Below, one piece after another: positions 23,007-32,678 of a DNA stretch of 64,000 nucleotides. The stretch covers positions 62,001-126,000 of the forward strand of contig JAWMQQ010000002.1 in assembly GCA_033283385.1 (NCBI GenBank). The letters run 5' to 3'. Every line of letters starts with the position of its first letter. The stretch's first letter is position 1. The notes beneath the pieces were generated by a model that worked only from the letters and a program-made list of their open reading frames with translations, was not told the DNA's origin and searched no databases. A program made the translations under genes and the position numbers. The stretch is from Mangrovimicrobium sp033283385. GTDB lineage: Bacteria > Pseudomonadota > Gammaproteobacteria > Pseudomonadales > Halieaceae.

Positions 23007-24476
23007 TCAGGTGCCGCAGAACGTGCGCGAAACCACTTCTTCCGGCTGCGGGGGTGTGGCGAAGGGCGCGTCCTCGGGCGAGTAATCGAAGGGCTTCGCG
23101 GTGCGCTCCACCAGCGCGTGGAAGGGCGCGAAATCGCCGCTGTCCTCGGCGGCGCGTATCGCCGCCTCCACCAGGTGGTTGCGCGGGATGAACACCGGAT
23201 TGGCGCGGGCCATGTGCCGGCAGCGCGCGGCGCTGTCCAGGCTGTCCTGCTGCAGTCGCGCCTGCCAGCGGGCGAGCCAGTCGTCGCAGGCGGCGGGGAA
23301 TTCGAACAGTGCCGCCACCTCCGGCGTCCCCGCGCCGGCGAGGTCGTGCAGCCGCCGGAAGCTCAGGGTGAAGTCCAGCGAGTGTTCGTCCATCAACGCG
23401 AACAACTCGTCCACCAGCGCGCTGTCGTCCTCGCGGATCTCATCCAGCCCCAGTTTCGCCGCCAGCGCGCGGGCGTGGGCCTGCGAGAACAGCTCCGGGA
23501 ACTGGTCGACCGCGGCCTGGGCGAGGGCCACGGCCTGTTCCTGCTCCTCGTGCAGTACCGGCAGCAGCGCGTGCGCCAGGCAGGCCAGGTTCCAGTGGGC
23601 GATGCCCGGCTGGTTGCGGTAGGCGTAGCGGCCGCCGTGGTCTATGGAGCTGAACACCTTGTCCGGGTGGAAATCGTCGATAAAGGCGCAGGGGCCGTAG
23701 TCGATGGTCTCCCCGCAGATGAGCATGTTGTCCGTGTTCATCACGCCGTGGATGAAGCCCAGCGCCTGCCACCGGGGCACCAGCGCCGCCTGCGCGGCGA
23801 TCACGCACTTCAGCAGGGCCAGCGGCGGGTTTTCGGCGTCTGCCCGCTCCGGGTAATGGCGCGCCAGTGCGTGTTCGGCCAGCTCCCGCAGCGCGCCGGT
23901 ATCCCCTTTGGCCGAGAAGTACTGGAAGGTGCCGATGCGGATATGGCTGGAGGCGACCCGTGCGAGCACCGCCCCCGGGTGGAATTGGTTGCGCACCACC
24001 GGTTCTCCGGTGGTTACCGCCGCGAGCGCCCGGGTGGTGGGCACGCCGAGGGCGTACATGGCCTCGCTGACGATGTATTCGCGCAGTACCGGGCCCAGCG
24101 GCGAGCGGCCGTCGCCGCCGCGGGAGTAGGGCGTGGGTCCGGAGCCCTTGAGCTGGATGTCGTAGCGGTGGCCCGTGTCGTCCACCACCTCGCCCAGCAG
24201 CAGGGCGCGGCCGTCGCCCAGCTGCGGGTTGTAGCTGCCGAACTGGTGGCCGGCGTAGACCGCCGCCAGCGGCTCCGCGCCCTCGGGCACGTAATTGCCC
24301 GCGACCGTGGCCACGCCCTCGCCGGAGGCCAGCCAGTCCGGGTCTATGCCCAGCTGCTTGGCCAGCGGCCGGTTGACGCGAATACCTGCGGGTTCGGCCA
24401 CCGCGGTCGGTTCGAGGCGCGTGTAGAAGCCCGCGGAGAGGCGGGCGTAGCTGTTGTCGAAGGGGATGGGACCCAT
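23007..24476 (-). CDS. selO: SelO (YdiU) protein adenylyltransferase
   Basis: The 489-aa pseudokinase AMPylates proteins in the redox response. Diagnostic segments are AGHQFGSYNPQLGDGRALLLGE, QLKGSGPTPYSRGGDGR (nucleotide loop), GVPTTRALA, HGVMNTDNM and the metal-binding YGPCAFIDDFHPDKVFSSID. The C-terminus ends RTFCGT, keeping the Cys at the third-last position, where selenocysteine sits in eukaryotic SelO. Length matches E. coli YdiU. It shares a 90-bp divergent upstream region with the amidohydrolase gene. Confidence 0.95.
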   Translation of the reverse strand: MGPIPFDNSYARLSAGFYTRLEPTAVAEPAGIRVNRPLAKQLGIDPDWLASGEGVATVAGNYVPEGAEPLAAVYAGHQFGSYNPQLGDGRALLLGEVVDDTGHRYDIQLKGSGPTPYSRGGDGRSPLGPVLREYIVSEAMYALGVPTTRALAAVTTGEPVVRNQFHPGAVLARVASSHIRIGTFQYFSAKGDTGALRELAEHALARHYPERADAENPPLALLKCVIAAQAALVPRWQALGFIHGVMNTDNMLICGETIDYGPCAFIDDFHPDKVFSSIDHGGRYAYRNQPGIAHWNLACLAHALLPVLHEEQEQAVALAQAAVDQFPELFSQAHARALAAKLGLDEIREDDSALVDELFALMDEHSLDFTLSFRRLHDLAGAGTPEVAALFEFPAACDDWLARWQARLQQDSLDSAARCRHMARANPVFIPRNHLVEAAIRAAEDSGDFAPFHALVERTAKPFDYSPEDAPFATPPQPEEVVSRTFCGT

Positions 24477-24565
24477 GGTACTGACTGTTCCCGCAGCGGT
24501 TCATCTGCTATATGTGCCAGTGGGCATGATAGCCCATGCCGCTACAAGTCTTAAGGAACGCAGCA

Positions 24566-26437
24566 GTGTCGAGAAAAACCTGGGATACCCTGATCCAGAA
24601 CGCGCTGGTCTTCGACGGCAGCGGCGACCGCCCTGCGGAGATGGACATCGCCATCAAGGATGGTCGCATCGCCGCCAAGGGCATGTTCCTGCCGCGCTCC
24701 ATGGCCGCCGAGGTGATCGACGGCAGCGGCCAGTGGCTGATGCCCGGCCTGCTGGACATCCACACCCACCTGGACCTCGAGGTCGATCTCGAACCCGGCC
24801 TGCCGGAAGTGGTGCGCCACGGCACCACCACCGTACTGGTAGGCAACTGCAGCCTCGGCACCAGTTTCGGCAGCCAGCGTATCGGCAAGCAGGATCCCAT
24901 CGTCGACTGCTTCACCCGGGTGGAGAACATCCCCAAGCCGGTGCTGCGCAAGTGCGTGGACGCCGCCACCTGGACGGACACCGCCGGCTATCTCGATCAC
25001 TTCGCGGACCTGCCGCTGGGGCCGAATATCGGCGTCTTCCTGCCGCATTCCATGCTGCGGATCGAGGCCATGGGCCTGCAGGCGAGCATCTCGCGCAAGC
25101 CCTCACAGGCGGAGCTCGCGCGCATGGAGTCGCTGCTGGACGCCGCCCTGGACCAGGGCTACCTCGGCATGTCCACCGACGGCCTGCCGTTTCACTACCT
25201 CGCCAACGACCCGCACAAGGATCGCCGCATCCCCTCGCAGTTCGCCGGATTCGGCGAGCTGAAACGCCTGTTGCGCAAGGTGCGCGAGCGCGGCCGGGTG
25301 TGGCAGACCACGCCGATCCTGGAAAACCGGCCCAAGGCCTTCATGTACTTCGCGCTCACCAGCGGCCGGCTGTTTGGCAAGCCGCTGAAGACCTCGGCGC
25401 TGTCCGCCATCCGCTTCGCGCTGGCGCCGCGCGCCGTGAACCTGTTCCTGGGCTTCGCCGCGCTGATGAACAGCTGGCTGTTCCGCGGCAATATCCACTT
25501 CCAGGCGCTGGGCACCAACTTCCGCGTCTGGTCCGACGGTATCGTCAGCCCGCTGTACGAGGAACTGCCGGCCGCCAGCCGGCTGATCGCGAAGGAGTAC
25601 GAGGATGCGGCGGGACGCCGCGCGCTGCTGGACGATCCCGCCTTCATCGAGCAGTTCCGCACCGAGTGGCGCCACGGCCGCGGCAACGGCGACCTCGCCA
25701 GCCTGCGCACCCGCCTGGGCCTGCCGGACAAACTGGTGCCGCGCGACCTCGACATGATGCACTTCGACGGCGCCCCGGTGGCGGACTGGGAGGGCGAAAC
25801 CCTGCAGGCGGTCTACCAGCGCCTGTGCTACTTCCAGCGCGGCGGCCGCGGCCAGGCCCGCTCCGCCGCCGAGCGCGAGGCCTTCGAACGCTTCCCCAAC
25901 CCGGTGCAGGACGACGCCGGCTTCATGCTCCACCTGATGCGCGAGTACGACAAGGGCTTCCGCTACTGGGTGGACGTCGCCAACACCGACTCGACGCAGA
26001 CCCTGGAACTGCTGCTGCACCGCCACACCCTGCCGGGCTTCAACGATTCCGGCGCGCACATCACCAACATGGCGTTCTTCGATTCCAACCTGAATTCGCT
26101 GAAGCTGGCGCAGCGGGAGTCGCTGAAGACGGTGGCGACCATGGTGCGCCGGCTGACCCGCGAGCCTGCGGAGTTCTTCGGGCTGGATGTCGGCAGCCTG
26201 GAGATCGGGGCGCAGGCGGATATCGTCATGGTCGACCCGGTGGCGCTGGCGGGCTGGGACGACAATGCCAGCCGCGTCCTCGAATACCGGCCGCTGTTCG
26301 AGCACAGGCAGATGCTGAGCCGCTCGGACGGCGTGGTCACCCACACCTTCATCAACGGCGAGGCGGTCTGGCGCGACGGGGCGGTCACCGAGGTGCTCGG
26401 CACGCGGCCGCTGGGGCGGGCTTTGCGGGCTGCGTGA
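24566..26437 (+). CDS. N-acyl-D-amino-acid deacylase-like amidohydrolase
   Basis: The approximately 623-aa metal-dependent amidohydrolase belongs to the D-aminoacylase branch. It has LIQNALVFDGSG, MPGLLDIHTHLDLEVD (HxH metal motif), GTTTVLVGNCSLG, a long insertion-rich barrel, NDSGAHITNMAFF (catalytic Asp region) and the closing DIVMVDP, VVTHTFINGEAV strands. I prefer the GTG at 24566, which has AAGGAA 8 nt upstream; an in-frame ATG lies 30 nt earlier at 24536. Members hydrolyse N-acyl-D-amino acids or related amides; the natural substrate is not evident. It is transcribed divergently from selO. Confidence 0.86.
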   Translation: MSRKTWDTLIQNALVFDGSGDRPAEMDIAIKDGRIAAKGMFLPRSMAAEVIDGSGQWLMPGLLDIHTHLDLEVDLEPGLPEVVRHGTTTVLVGNCSLGTSFGSQRIGKQDPIVDCFTRVENIPKPVLRKCVDAATWTDTAGYLDHFADLPLGPNIGVFLPHSMLRIEAMGLQASISRKPSQAELARMESLLDAALDQGYLGMSTDGLPFHYLANDPHKDRRIPSQFAGFGELKRLLRKVRERGRVWQTTPILENRPKAFMYFALTSGRLFGKPLKTSALSAIRFALAPRAVNLFLGFAALMNSWLFRGNIHFQALGTNFRVWSDGIVSPLYEELPAASRLIAKEYEDAAGRRALLDDPAFIEQFRTEWRHGRGNGDLASLRTRLGLPDKLVPRDLDMMHFDGAPVADWEGETLQAVYQRLCYFQRGGRGQARSAAEREAFERFPNPVQDDAGFMLHLMREYDKGFRYWVDVANTDSTQTLELLLHRHTLPGFNDSGAHITNMAFFDSNLNSLKLAQRESLKTVATMVRRLTREPAEFFGLDVGSLEIGAQADIVMVDPVALAGWDDNASRVLEYRPLFEHRQMLSRSDGVVTHTFINGEAVWRDGAVTEVLGTRPLGRALRAA

Positions 26438-26490
26438 GCCTCCCGGTACGGTGGGTGGTCGGTTTGGAGCTCTGACTGGCCGGCGGCGCC

Positions 26491-26548
26491 GGGAGCAACA
26501 AGCCCCCTGCGCTCGGAACCCCACTCGCGCTGGGGGCTTGTTGCTCCC
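26491..26548. repeat. perfect 17-bp inverted repeat, loop related to next element
   Basis: Arms GGGAGCAACAAGCCCCC (26491-26507) and its exact complement (26532-26548) flank a 24-nt loop. Read on the minus strand, the loop contains GCGAGTGGGGTTCCGAGC, which recurs in the two following elements. It lies in the 445-bp gap after the amidohydrolase. Confidence 0.8.
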
Positions 26549-26661
26549 AACGCCGCCTCTATCGAGCACTTCTGAGCATCTGTCGTAACGGGGTTGGGCG
26601 ACCTTCAGTGCACCACGAGCCCCGCGCCGGTGATGCCAGGCCAGCGCTCGATGGAGGCGGG

Positions 26662-26726
26662 CGCGGAGACCACTATCCCCCGAAGCGAGTGGTTTTCCGA
26701 GCACTCGGGGGATAGTGGTCTCCGCG
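26662..26726. repeat. perfect 22-bp inverted repeat with conserved loop
   Basis: Arms 26662-26683 and 26705-26726 are exact complements over 22 bp (core GGAGACCACTATCCCCC). The 21-nt loop reads AGCGAGTGGTTTTCCGAGCAC, closely matching the loops of its neighbours. An RNA or single-stranded DNA of this element would form a very strong hairpin. Confidence 0.85.
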
Positions 26727-26755
26727 TCTGCCGGCTACACCGAAGCGCGAACTCG

Positions 26756-26806
26756 AAGCGAATGGGGTTCTGAGCACTCGGGGGGCAGTCGTTTCCGCGT
26801 CTGCCG
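26756..26806 (+). repeat. partial direct copy of the preceding hairpin element
   Basis: About 51 bp repeat the right part of the 26662-26726 element and its flank: a loop-like AGCGAATGGGGTTCTGAGCA, then CTCGGGGGGCAGTCGTTTCC and CGCGTCTGCCGG, with roughly eight mismatches. The matching left arm is missing, so this copy cannot fold fully. Confidence 0.7.
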
Positions 26807-26861
26807 GCGCCCTCGAAGTCCCGAGCCAAAGACCAGGACGAGCGCACGGAGCGGGGCGCGG

Positions 26862-26886
26862 GATCGCCCGCGTAGCGGGCTCCTAC
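26862..26886 (-). repeat. single REP unit
   Basis: One REP reads GTAGGAGCCCGCTACGCGGG then CGATC on the minus strand. Its GTAG head (26883-26886) includes the TAG stop codon of the P-type ATPase gene. Confidence 0.88.
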
Positions 26887-29363
26887 GGGGTGCGGCCGAG
26901 GACGGGGTCGACGGCGGGGTCGAGGAGACGGTAGGCGAAGAGCTTGATGCGGTCGCTGATGAGGAACCACGCGAGGGCGTACAGCCAGACGAAGGCCGCC
27001 CAGCCCCAGCCCAGCGGGTGCATGAAGACACCGTAGACCGCGATCAGCGTGGCGAGAACCTGCGTGCCGACCACGGCAATCAACAGGATGGGCGCCGGCC
27101 GGATCGACCAGAACGGCCCGCGTGTGCGGGTGAGGAAGATGGTGAGGTGGCCGGCCACCGAGAGCAGCAGGTACATCAGGGTCTGCAGGTGGTCGCGGTC
27201 CAGCTGGTAGACGCGGTCGCCGATGTAGAACAGGACGAAGGCCGCCACCGGGCCGACGATCCCCAGCACCGAGGCGATGCCCAGCACCACCGGCATGTTC
27301 CAGGCCTCGGGCTCGTCGCGGGATTTCACGTTGTCGTAGGCGATGGACAGGATGGCGCCGTCGTTGAGCAGGGCCAGCATGACGATCATCACCGCGGTGA
27401 CCGGGTAGAAGTTGAACACCAGGATGGAGGCGGTGATGAACAGCAGCACGCGCAGGGTCTCGGTGATGCGGTAGATGGCGTAGCTGTTCATGCGCTGGAA
27501 GATATTGCGGCTCTCGCGGATGGCGTCGACGATCACCGACAGGCCCGGGGTGGTCAGCACCATGTCCGCCGCCGCCCGCGCCGCGTCGGTGGCGCCGGAG
27601 ACTGCGATACCGCAGTCCGCGCGCTTCAGCGCAGGCGCGTCGTTGACCCCGTCGCCGGTCATGCCGACGATGTGGCCGCGTTTCTGCAGGGACTCGATGA
27701 TGCGGAACTTGTGCTCGGGGTAGACCTGCGCGTAGCCGTCCGCGGCTTCCACCGATTCGCCCAGCGAGCCCGTCGCCGGGCCGCCGGACTGGCCGAAGGC
27801 GCTGGTGTTGAGGATGTTGGAGCCCAGGCCGAGTTCGCCGGCGGTCTCCCGGGCGATGGCCATGGCGTCGCCGGTGACCATCTTGATCTTCACGCCCATG
27901 GCGCGGGCGGCGGCGATGGTCTCGGCCGCTTCTTCCCGCGGCGGGTCGAACAGCGGCAGCACGCCCTCGAAGCGCCAGTGGCCCCCGGCGTCGCTGCGCG
28001 CCACGGCGAGCGAGCGAAAGCCCCTGGCGGCGAAGCCGTCGACGGCGGCGTCCACGGCGTTCACCACGTCATCCGCATCCGAGCACAGTTCCAGGATGAC
28101 CTGCGGCGCGCCCTTGCTCACCTTGAAGCGGCTGCCATCGGCGGCCTCGATGCTGGACTCGGTGCGCTTGTGCACCGGGTCGAAGGGCTGGAAATGCAAT
28201 ACCTTGAAGGGCTGCAGCGCCTGAGCGTCCGGCAGGGCGCCCAGCACAGCGCGGTCGATGCTGTCCTTGTTGCCGGCGCGCGAGGCCAGCGCGGCGTCGC
28301 GAATCAGTTGCTCCGTGGAAATGCCCTCCACGCAGAAGGGCTCGCCCAGCGTGAGCTGGTTGCGGGTCAGCGTGCCGGTCTTGTCGGAGCACAGGATGTC
28401 CACGCCGGCCAGTTCCTCGATGGCCGCCAGCCGCGTCACGATGGCCTGCTTGCTGGCCAGCAGCCGCGCGCCCACCGCCATGGTCACCGAGAGAATGGTC
28501 GGCATGGCCACGGGAATCGCTGCCACCGTCAGCACCAGCGCGAACTGCACGGTCACCAGCAAGCGGTCGCCGCGGAACAGGGCGACCAGCACGATCAGGG
28601 TGACCAGCGCCAGCGCCAGCAGGATGAGGAAGTTGCCGATGCGCAACACCGCGCGCTGGAAGTGACTGGTGGGCTGCCCCTCCTGCACCAGTTGCGCGGT
28701 GTGGCCGAAGTAGGTGTCGCCGCCGGTGGCGTAGACCAGCGCGTCGATCTCGCCGGTGCGCACGATGGCGCCGGAGTAAACCGCGTCATTGGAGGCGTGG
28801 GTGACCGGCAGGGACTCGCCGGTGAGGGCGGACTGGTCCACCTCGATGGGGTCGCCCTCCAGCAGGCGCGCGTCCGCCGGTATGATGTCGCCCAGGCGCA
28901 GGTGGATGACGTCCCCCGGCACCAGCTCGCGCGCCGGCACCTCGGCCCACTGCCCGTCGCGCCGCGCCAGCGCGGAGATCGCCAGCTTTTCCTTCAGCGC
29001 GGCGATGGCGTTGCCCGCCTGGTGTTCCTCCCAGAAGCCGACCACGGCATTGGCCAGCAATAACACCGCGATGATGCCGAAGTCCGGCCAGTGGTGGGAC
29101 AGCGCCGAGAGCAGCATGGCGATCTCGATCATCCAGGGGATGGGGCCCCAGAAATAACCGAGGAATTTCAGCCAGGCGCTGCGCTGTTTTTCCTCCAGCT
29201 CGTTGGGGCCGTACTGGGCCAGCCGGCGCCGCGCCTCGTCACCGGCCAGGCCGTCGGCGCCGCAGTCCAGCGCCGCGCGCAGTTGTTCCAGTGGCAGGGT
29301 GCTGTAATCGTCCGGAATGGGTGTGCCTGAAGGGTGTCCGTGTTCCTCACTGCCTCTGCCCAT
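26883..29363 (-). CDS. plasma-membrane-type proton-efflux P-type ATPase
   Basis: The 826-aa P3A-type ATPase resembles fungal/plant plasma-membrane H+ pumps that also occur in some bacteria. It has an N-terminal cation-ATPase domain (LAQYGPNELEEK), VDQSALTGESLPV in the actuator domain, VDILCSDKTGTLT with the phosphorylated Asp, KGAPQVI for nucleotide binding and MTGDGVNDAPALKRADCGIAV for Mg2+. About ten membrane helices are seen, including the VAAIPVAMPTI Pro-containing helix. It would export protons at ATP cost, useful for pH homeostasis. It stands alone, and its stop codon is supplied by the REP at its 3' end. Confidence 0.93.
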   Translation of the reverse strand: MGRGSEEHGHPSGTPIPDDYSTLPLEQLRAALDCGADGLAGDEARRRLAQYGPNELEEKQRSAWLKFLGYFWGPIPWMIEIAMLLSALSHHWPDFGIIAVLLLANAVVGFWEEHQAGNAIAALKEKLAISALARRDGQWAEVPARELVPGDVIHLRLGDIIPADARLLEGDPIEVDQSALTGESLPVTHASNDAVYSGAIVRTGEIDALVYATGGDTYFGHTAQLVQEGQPTSHFQRAVLRIGNFLILLALALVTLIVLVALFRGDRLLVTVQFALVLTVAAIPVAMPTILSVTMAVGARLLASKQAIVTRLAAIEELAGVDILCSDKTGTLTRNQLTLGEPFCVEGISTEQLIRDAALASRAGNKDSIDRAVLGALPDAQALQPFKVLHFQPFDPVHKRTESSIEAADGSRFKVSKGAPQVILELCSDADDVVNAVDAAVDGFAARGFRSLAVARSDAGGHWRFEGVLPLFDPPREEAAETIAAARAMGVKIKMVTGDAMAIARETAGELGLGSNILNTSAFGQSGGPATGSLGESVEAADGYAQVYPEHKFRIIESLQKRGHIVGMTGDGVNDAPALKRADCGIAVSGATDAARAAADMVLTTPGLSVIVDAIRESRNIFQRMNSYAIYRITETLRVLLFITASILVFNFYPVTAVMIVMLALLNDGAILSIAYDNVKSRDEPEAWNMPVVLGIASVLGIVGPVAAFVLFYIGDRVYQLDRDHLQTLMYLLLSVAGHLTIFLTRTRGPFWSIRPAPILLIAVVGTQVLATLIAVYGVFMHPLGWGWAAFVWLYALAWFLISDRIKLFAYRLLDPAVDPVLGRTP

Positions 29364-29402
29364 GCTTCTCTCCGCGGTTGCATCCCGGGCGGGTGATCGC
29401 CC

Positions 29403-31253
29403 TCAATTGCCGAACAGTTTGTCCAGCGCATTGCCCAGTTTCTTCTTCGCCTTTTGCTTCAGTTCGCCCTCGGTCAGGTCCCTGAGAATATTGTCTGTTT
29501 CCAGCGAGCACCACTTTTTCGGCTCGCCGCTGACATTGCCCTGGCACTGCACCGGCCAGTCGATGCTGGTGAGGCGTTCGTCGACACGGCAGGCGGGATC
29601 GAGTTTGGCGAGGCTCTGGCGCAGGCGGGCGTTGAATGTAGCGTCGAAATCCAGGCTCAGGAGATCCATCTGGCCCTCGCCGGTCAGGCCCACGTCCGCC
29701 AGTTGCGCGGTGAGCGGCTGCAGCCGTGCGCGGCCCTGGCCGAGGTTGACCGTGGCCTGCAGCTGCTGGAATGCGCTGGTGTCCGGCAGGCTGTTGCTGA
29801 GGCGCTCGCGGTTGACCAGCGCCACCGCCTTGCACAGGGTCTGCTCCACGCCCACGGCGGTGAGCACGGCGTTCTCGGTGGTCAGGTGGATGGGGCCGCG
29901 CAGGGTGCGGGTGATCGCGTTGCTGGTATTGCCCTCGCCGTGGAGTTTCCAGTCCAGGGTGGCGCGGCCGCTGAGTACCGGCTGCACGCCGGAGGCGCGC
30001 AGGGCCGCATCGATGTTGACGTTGGTCAGCGAGCCCTGCGCGTTCACCATGGCGGTGCTGGCCTTGGCGTTGATATTCGCCTGCATGTCCAGGGCCCCGC
30101 CGTGGACCTCGCCGGTGACCGTGGGCAGGCCGGCGTAGCCGTCGACCACCCGCAGCAGGGTTTTCAGGTTGTGCACCTTGTGGCCGTCCCAGTCCACTTC
30201 GTCGATCTGCAGCCGCGCGCGGGTGTCCATGACGCGCAGGGCGTCGAGCGGCAGCGGGGTGTCGCCGGCTTCCGCCTCCGCGGTGCCATCCCCTGATTCC
30301 GCCGCGGCGCCGGGGCCGGCGAGTGCGAGCAGGGCGGGGGTGAACCTGTTCAGGTGCAGGTTGGCGTCGACCTGCGGGCTTTCGAAGCTGGCGTAGCGCA
30401 GCTTGCCCTCGGCCTTCGCGTCGCCGGTGGTTGCGCTGAGCGCCAGGTCCGCAATCTGTTCCTGCAGCTGCGCGGTACCCGAGACCTGCAGTTGCAGCGC
30501 CTGCGGCAGGGCGCCCTCGATGGTGGCGGCGAGCTTCTCGATGCCCAGGGTCTGGTCGTCCTTGTCGACGGTGAACCGGCCTTCGAGCACCAGGGTCATG
30601 GGCCGCTCGCCGGGTATCTTCAGCTGCGCCTGCAGGGGCACCGCGCGGCCCTGCAGGTTGAGGTCACTGGCCTGCAGGTCGACGATCTGCACCGTCGTGG
30701 TCTTCGCGCTGCCGGCTTCGCCCACCGTCACCTGCGAATCGGCGATGGTCAGCTTGCCGACGTTCAGCGCCAGCGGGATGGCCAGCGCTTCGGCGGCGCC
30801 GGCGGACTTGCCCGCCTGCCTGATGGCCTCGCGGCGGCGCTGGTAGAACGCTTTGAGTTCGGCGTCGCTGAGTTTGGTGGTATCCAGCGGCGCGGGCGCG
30901 GGCGCGGTCACGATATTCACCTGCACGCCGTCCAGGTCGATACGCGAGACATCCACCCGTTTGGCCAGCAGGGGCAGCAGGCGCACGCCGATGGCGAGCT
31001 TGCGGGCGCGCAGGCCGGGCTCGGTTTCCTCCGGCATCTGCAGCGATACGTCGCCCAGCGACAGCGCCGGGTGGGGCAGCAGGGCGATGCTCATGTCGCC
31101 GTTGACTTCGAGGGTGGCGCCGGTTTTTTCCCTGACCTGCTCGGTGGCCACTTCGAGCAGCTGCTTTTCATCGATGAACAATGGCAGCAGCAGCGCGAGG
31201 ACGACGACCAGTAAAACCGGAACGGCGAGAATGATCAGCAGTTTGCGCAGCAT
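29403..31253 (-). CDS. AsmA-family protein
   Basis: The 616-aa protein has one N-terminal membrane helix (MLRKLLIILAVPVLLVVVLA) followed by a large periplasmic beta-rich region. The AsmA N-terminal signature (EVNGDMSIALLPHPALSLGDVSLQ) is at about 50-75, and the AsmA C-terminal domain (LRASGVQPVLSGRATLDW, LRGPIHLTTENAVL) at about 430-480. AsmA-like proteins are thought to help move phospholipids or assemble the outer membrane. The tail is Lys-rich (KQKAKKKLGNALDKLFGN). It lies 39 nt downstream of... the P-type ATPase start region and reads in the same direction, upstream of that gene. Confidence 0.9.
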   Translation of the reverse strand: MLRKLLIILAVPVLLVVVLALLLPLFIDEKQLLEVATEQVREKTGATLEVNGDMSIALLPHPALSLGDVSLQMPEETEPGLRARKLAIGVRLLPLLAKRVDVSRIDLDGVQVNIVTAPAPAPLDTTKLSDAELKAFYQRRREAIRQAGKSAGAAEALAIPLALNVGKLTIADSQVTVGEAGSAKTTTVQIVDLQASDLNLQGRAVPLQAQLKIPGERPMTLVLEGRFTVDKDDQTLGIEKLAATIEGALPQALQLQVSGTAQLQEQIADLALSATTGDAKAEGKLRYASFESPQVDANLHLNRFTPALLALAGPGAAAESGDGTAEAEAGDTPLPLDALRVMDTRARLQIDEVDWDGHKVHNLKTLLRVVDGYAGLPTVTGEVHGGALDMQANINAKASTAMVNAQGSLTNVNIDAALRASGVQPVLSGRATLDWKLHGEGNTSNAITRTLRGPIHLTTENAVLTAVGVEQTLCKAVALVNRERLSNSLPDTSAFQQLQATVNLGQGRARLQPLTAQLADVGLTGEGQMDLLSLDFDATFNARLRQSLAKLDPACRVDERLTSIDWPVQCQGNVSGEPKKWCSLETDNILRDLTEGELKQKAKKKLGNALDKLFGN

Positions 31254-31329
31254 GGTTTCTCCTTCCCGGTACGCGGTGTGTGGCGGGGTTTCGACCTTCG
31301 TGCGGGCGGTGGGTTCGGCCGGGCGCCGC

Positions 31330-32586
31330 TCAGCCCTCGCTGTAGGCCAGCCGGACTTCCTCGGCGATCAGCGCGATGCCCGCGCGTACGCGTTCGCTGT
31401 CAGTAGCGTAGGACACGCGCAGGCATTCGTGGCGATGCGGCCACTCGTCCTCCAGGCCGACAAAGAAATTGTGTCCTGGCACCACCAGCACGCCGCGCTT
31501 CTTCAGCCGCTGGTACAGCGCCTGGCTGCTGATCGGCAGGCCCTCGAACCACAGCCAGAGGAAGATCGCGCCCTCGGGCTTGTGCACCCGCCAGGGCAGG
31601 CCGGCGAAGGCTTCGCCGCACCACTGCACGGCCTGCTGCGCGCGCTCCCGGTAGAAGGGCGCGACATGCTCGCGGCACAGCGGCAGTATCTCGCCGCGCT
31701 CGAGCAGCTCGCTGGCCAGCAGCGGTCCCAGCGTACCGCAGGCGAGGCTGGCGATGGTGTTGGCATTGGTGAAGGCGTCGATCACCTCCTCGCGGGCGAC
31801 CAGGATACCGGTGCGCACGCCGGGCAGGCCCAGTTTCGACAGGCTGAGCGCGAGGATGGTGTTTTCGTTCCAGTGCGGCCGCGCCGGGCTGAACACGATG
31901 TCCGGGAAGGGCTGGCCGTAGGCGCCGTCGATGATCAGCGGAATATTGTGGGCGCGGGCGATGGCGTCGAGATGGGCAATCTCCTCGTCGGTCAGCACGT
32001 TGCCTGTCGGGTTGGTGGGACGTGAAACGCACAGCGCCGCGGTATCCGGCCCGGGCTGTAACTGGCCGAAGTCGACGTGGTACTTGAACTGGTTGTCGTC
32101 CAGCAGCTCGATGCTCGGGCGGGTGGCGGTGAACAGCCCCTCGGACAGGCCGGTGTCGCGGTAGCCGATGTATTCCGGCGCCAGCGGCAGGTGTATGGCG
32201 CGCCTGCCGCCGCCGGGCATGTCCCCTGCGAGCATGTTGAACAGCAGGAAAAATGCGGACTGGCTGCCGTTGCTGACCGCGATGTTGGCCTCCGTGACCG
32301 GCCAGCCGTGCTGCGCGCGCAGGAAGGCGGCGAGGCTGCGGCGGAAATCGCGGTCGCCCTGGGGCGACTGGTACACGCCGAACAGGCTGTGGCGCCGCGC
32401 CGGGTCCTCGAGGATAACCTCCAGCCGGCTGCGGAACACGGCTTCCATCTCGGTGACCCGTCCCGGGTTGCCGCCGCCCATGAAAATCATGTCCGGGTTT
32501 TCATTGAGGGCACTGCCGAGATCGTCCATCAGTTCGACGATTCCGGAGTCGCCGGCGAATTTTTCGCCAAATTTCGACAGTTTCAC
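31330..32586 (-). CDS. avtA: valine-pyruvate aminotransferase AvtA
   Basis: The 418-aa fold-type I PLP aminotransferase matches AvtA, which interconverts valine and pyruvate with 2-oxoisovalerate and alanine. Seen are FMGGGNPGRV near residue 37, the glycine loop SNGSQSAFF, SRPTNPTGN, IIDGAYGQPFPD and the Schiff-base Lys in LALSLSKLGLPGVRTG; the C-terminal Arg is in HECLRVSYA. It starts divergently from the DUF3667 gene, 92 bp away, so the two share an upstream region. The same-strand AsmA gene follows after 76 bp. Confidence 0.92.
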   Translation of the reverse strand: MKLSKFGEKFAGDSGIVELMDDLGSALNENPDMIFMGGGNPGRVTEMEAVFRSRLEVILEDPARRHSLFGVYQSPQGDRDFRRSLAAFLRAQHGWPVTEANIAVSNGSQSAFFLLFNMLAGDMPGGGRRAIHLPLAPEYIGYRDTGLSEGLFTATRPSIELLDDNQFKYHVDFGQLQPGPDTAALCVSRPTNPTGNVLTDEEIAHLDAIARAHNIPLIIDGAYGQPFPDIVFSPARPHWNENTILALSLSKLGLPGVRTGILVAREEVIDAFTNANTIASLACGTLGPLLASELLERGEILPLCREHVAPFYRERAQQAVQWCGEAFAGLPWRVHKPEGAIFLWLWFEGLPISSQALYQRLKKRGVLVVPGHNFFVGLEDEWPHRHECLRVSYATDSERVRAGIALIAEEVRLAYSEG

Positions 32587-32678
32587 TGTTCAGTTCTGCT
32601 ATGCGGGCGCTGTTACACTGCTATGGTAGCGCGGGCCGCGGCGCAGTGTATACGCGAGCGCGCCGCCGGGGAGGGGAA

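Noticed and set aside
26715..29063. Very long open plus-strand frame opposite the P-type ATPase
   Set aside because: It mirrors the ATPase coding frame, starts inside the hairpin repeats and gives a Gly/His/Arg/Asp-rich translation with no domain.
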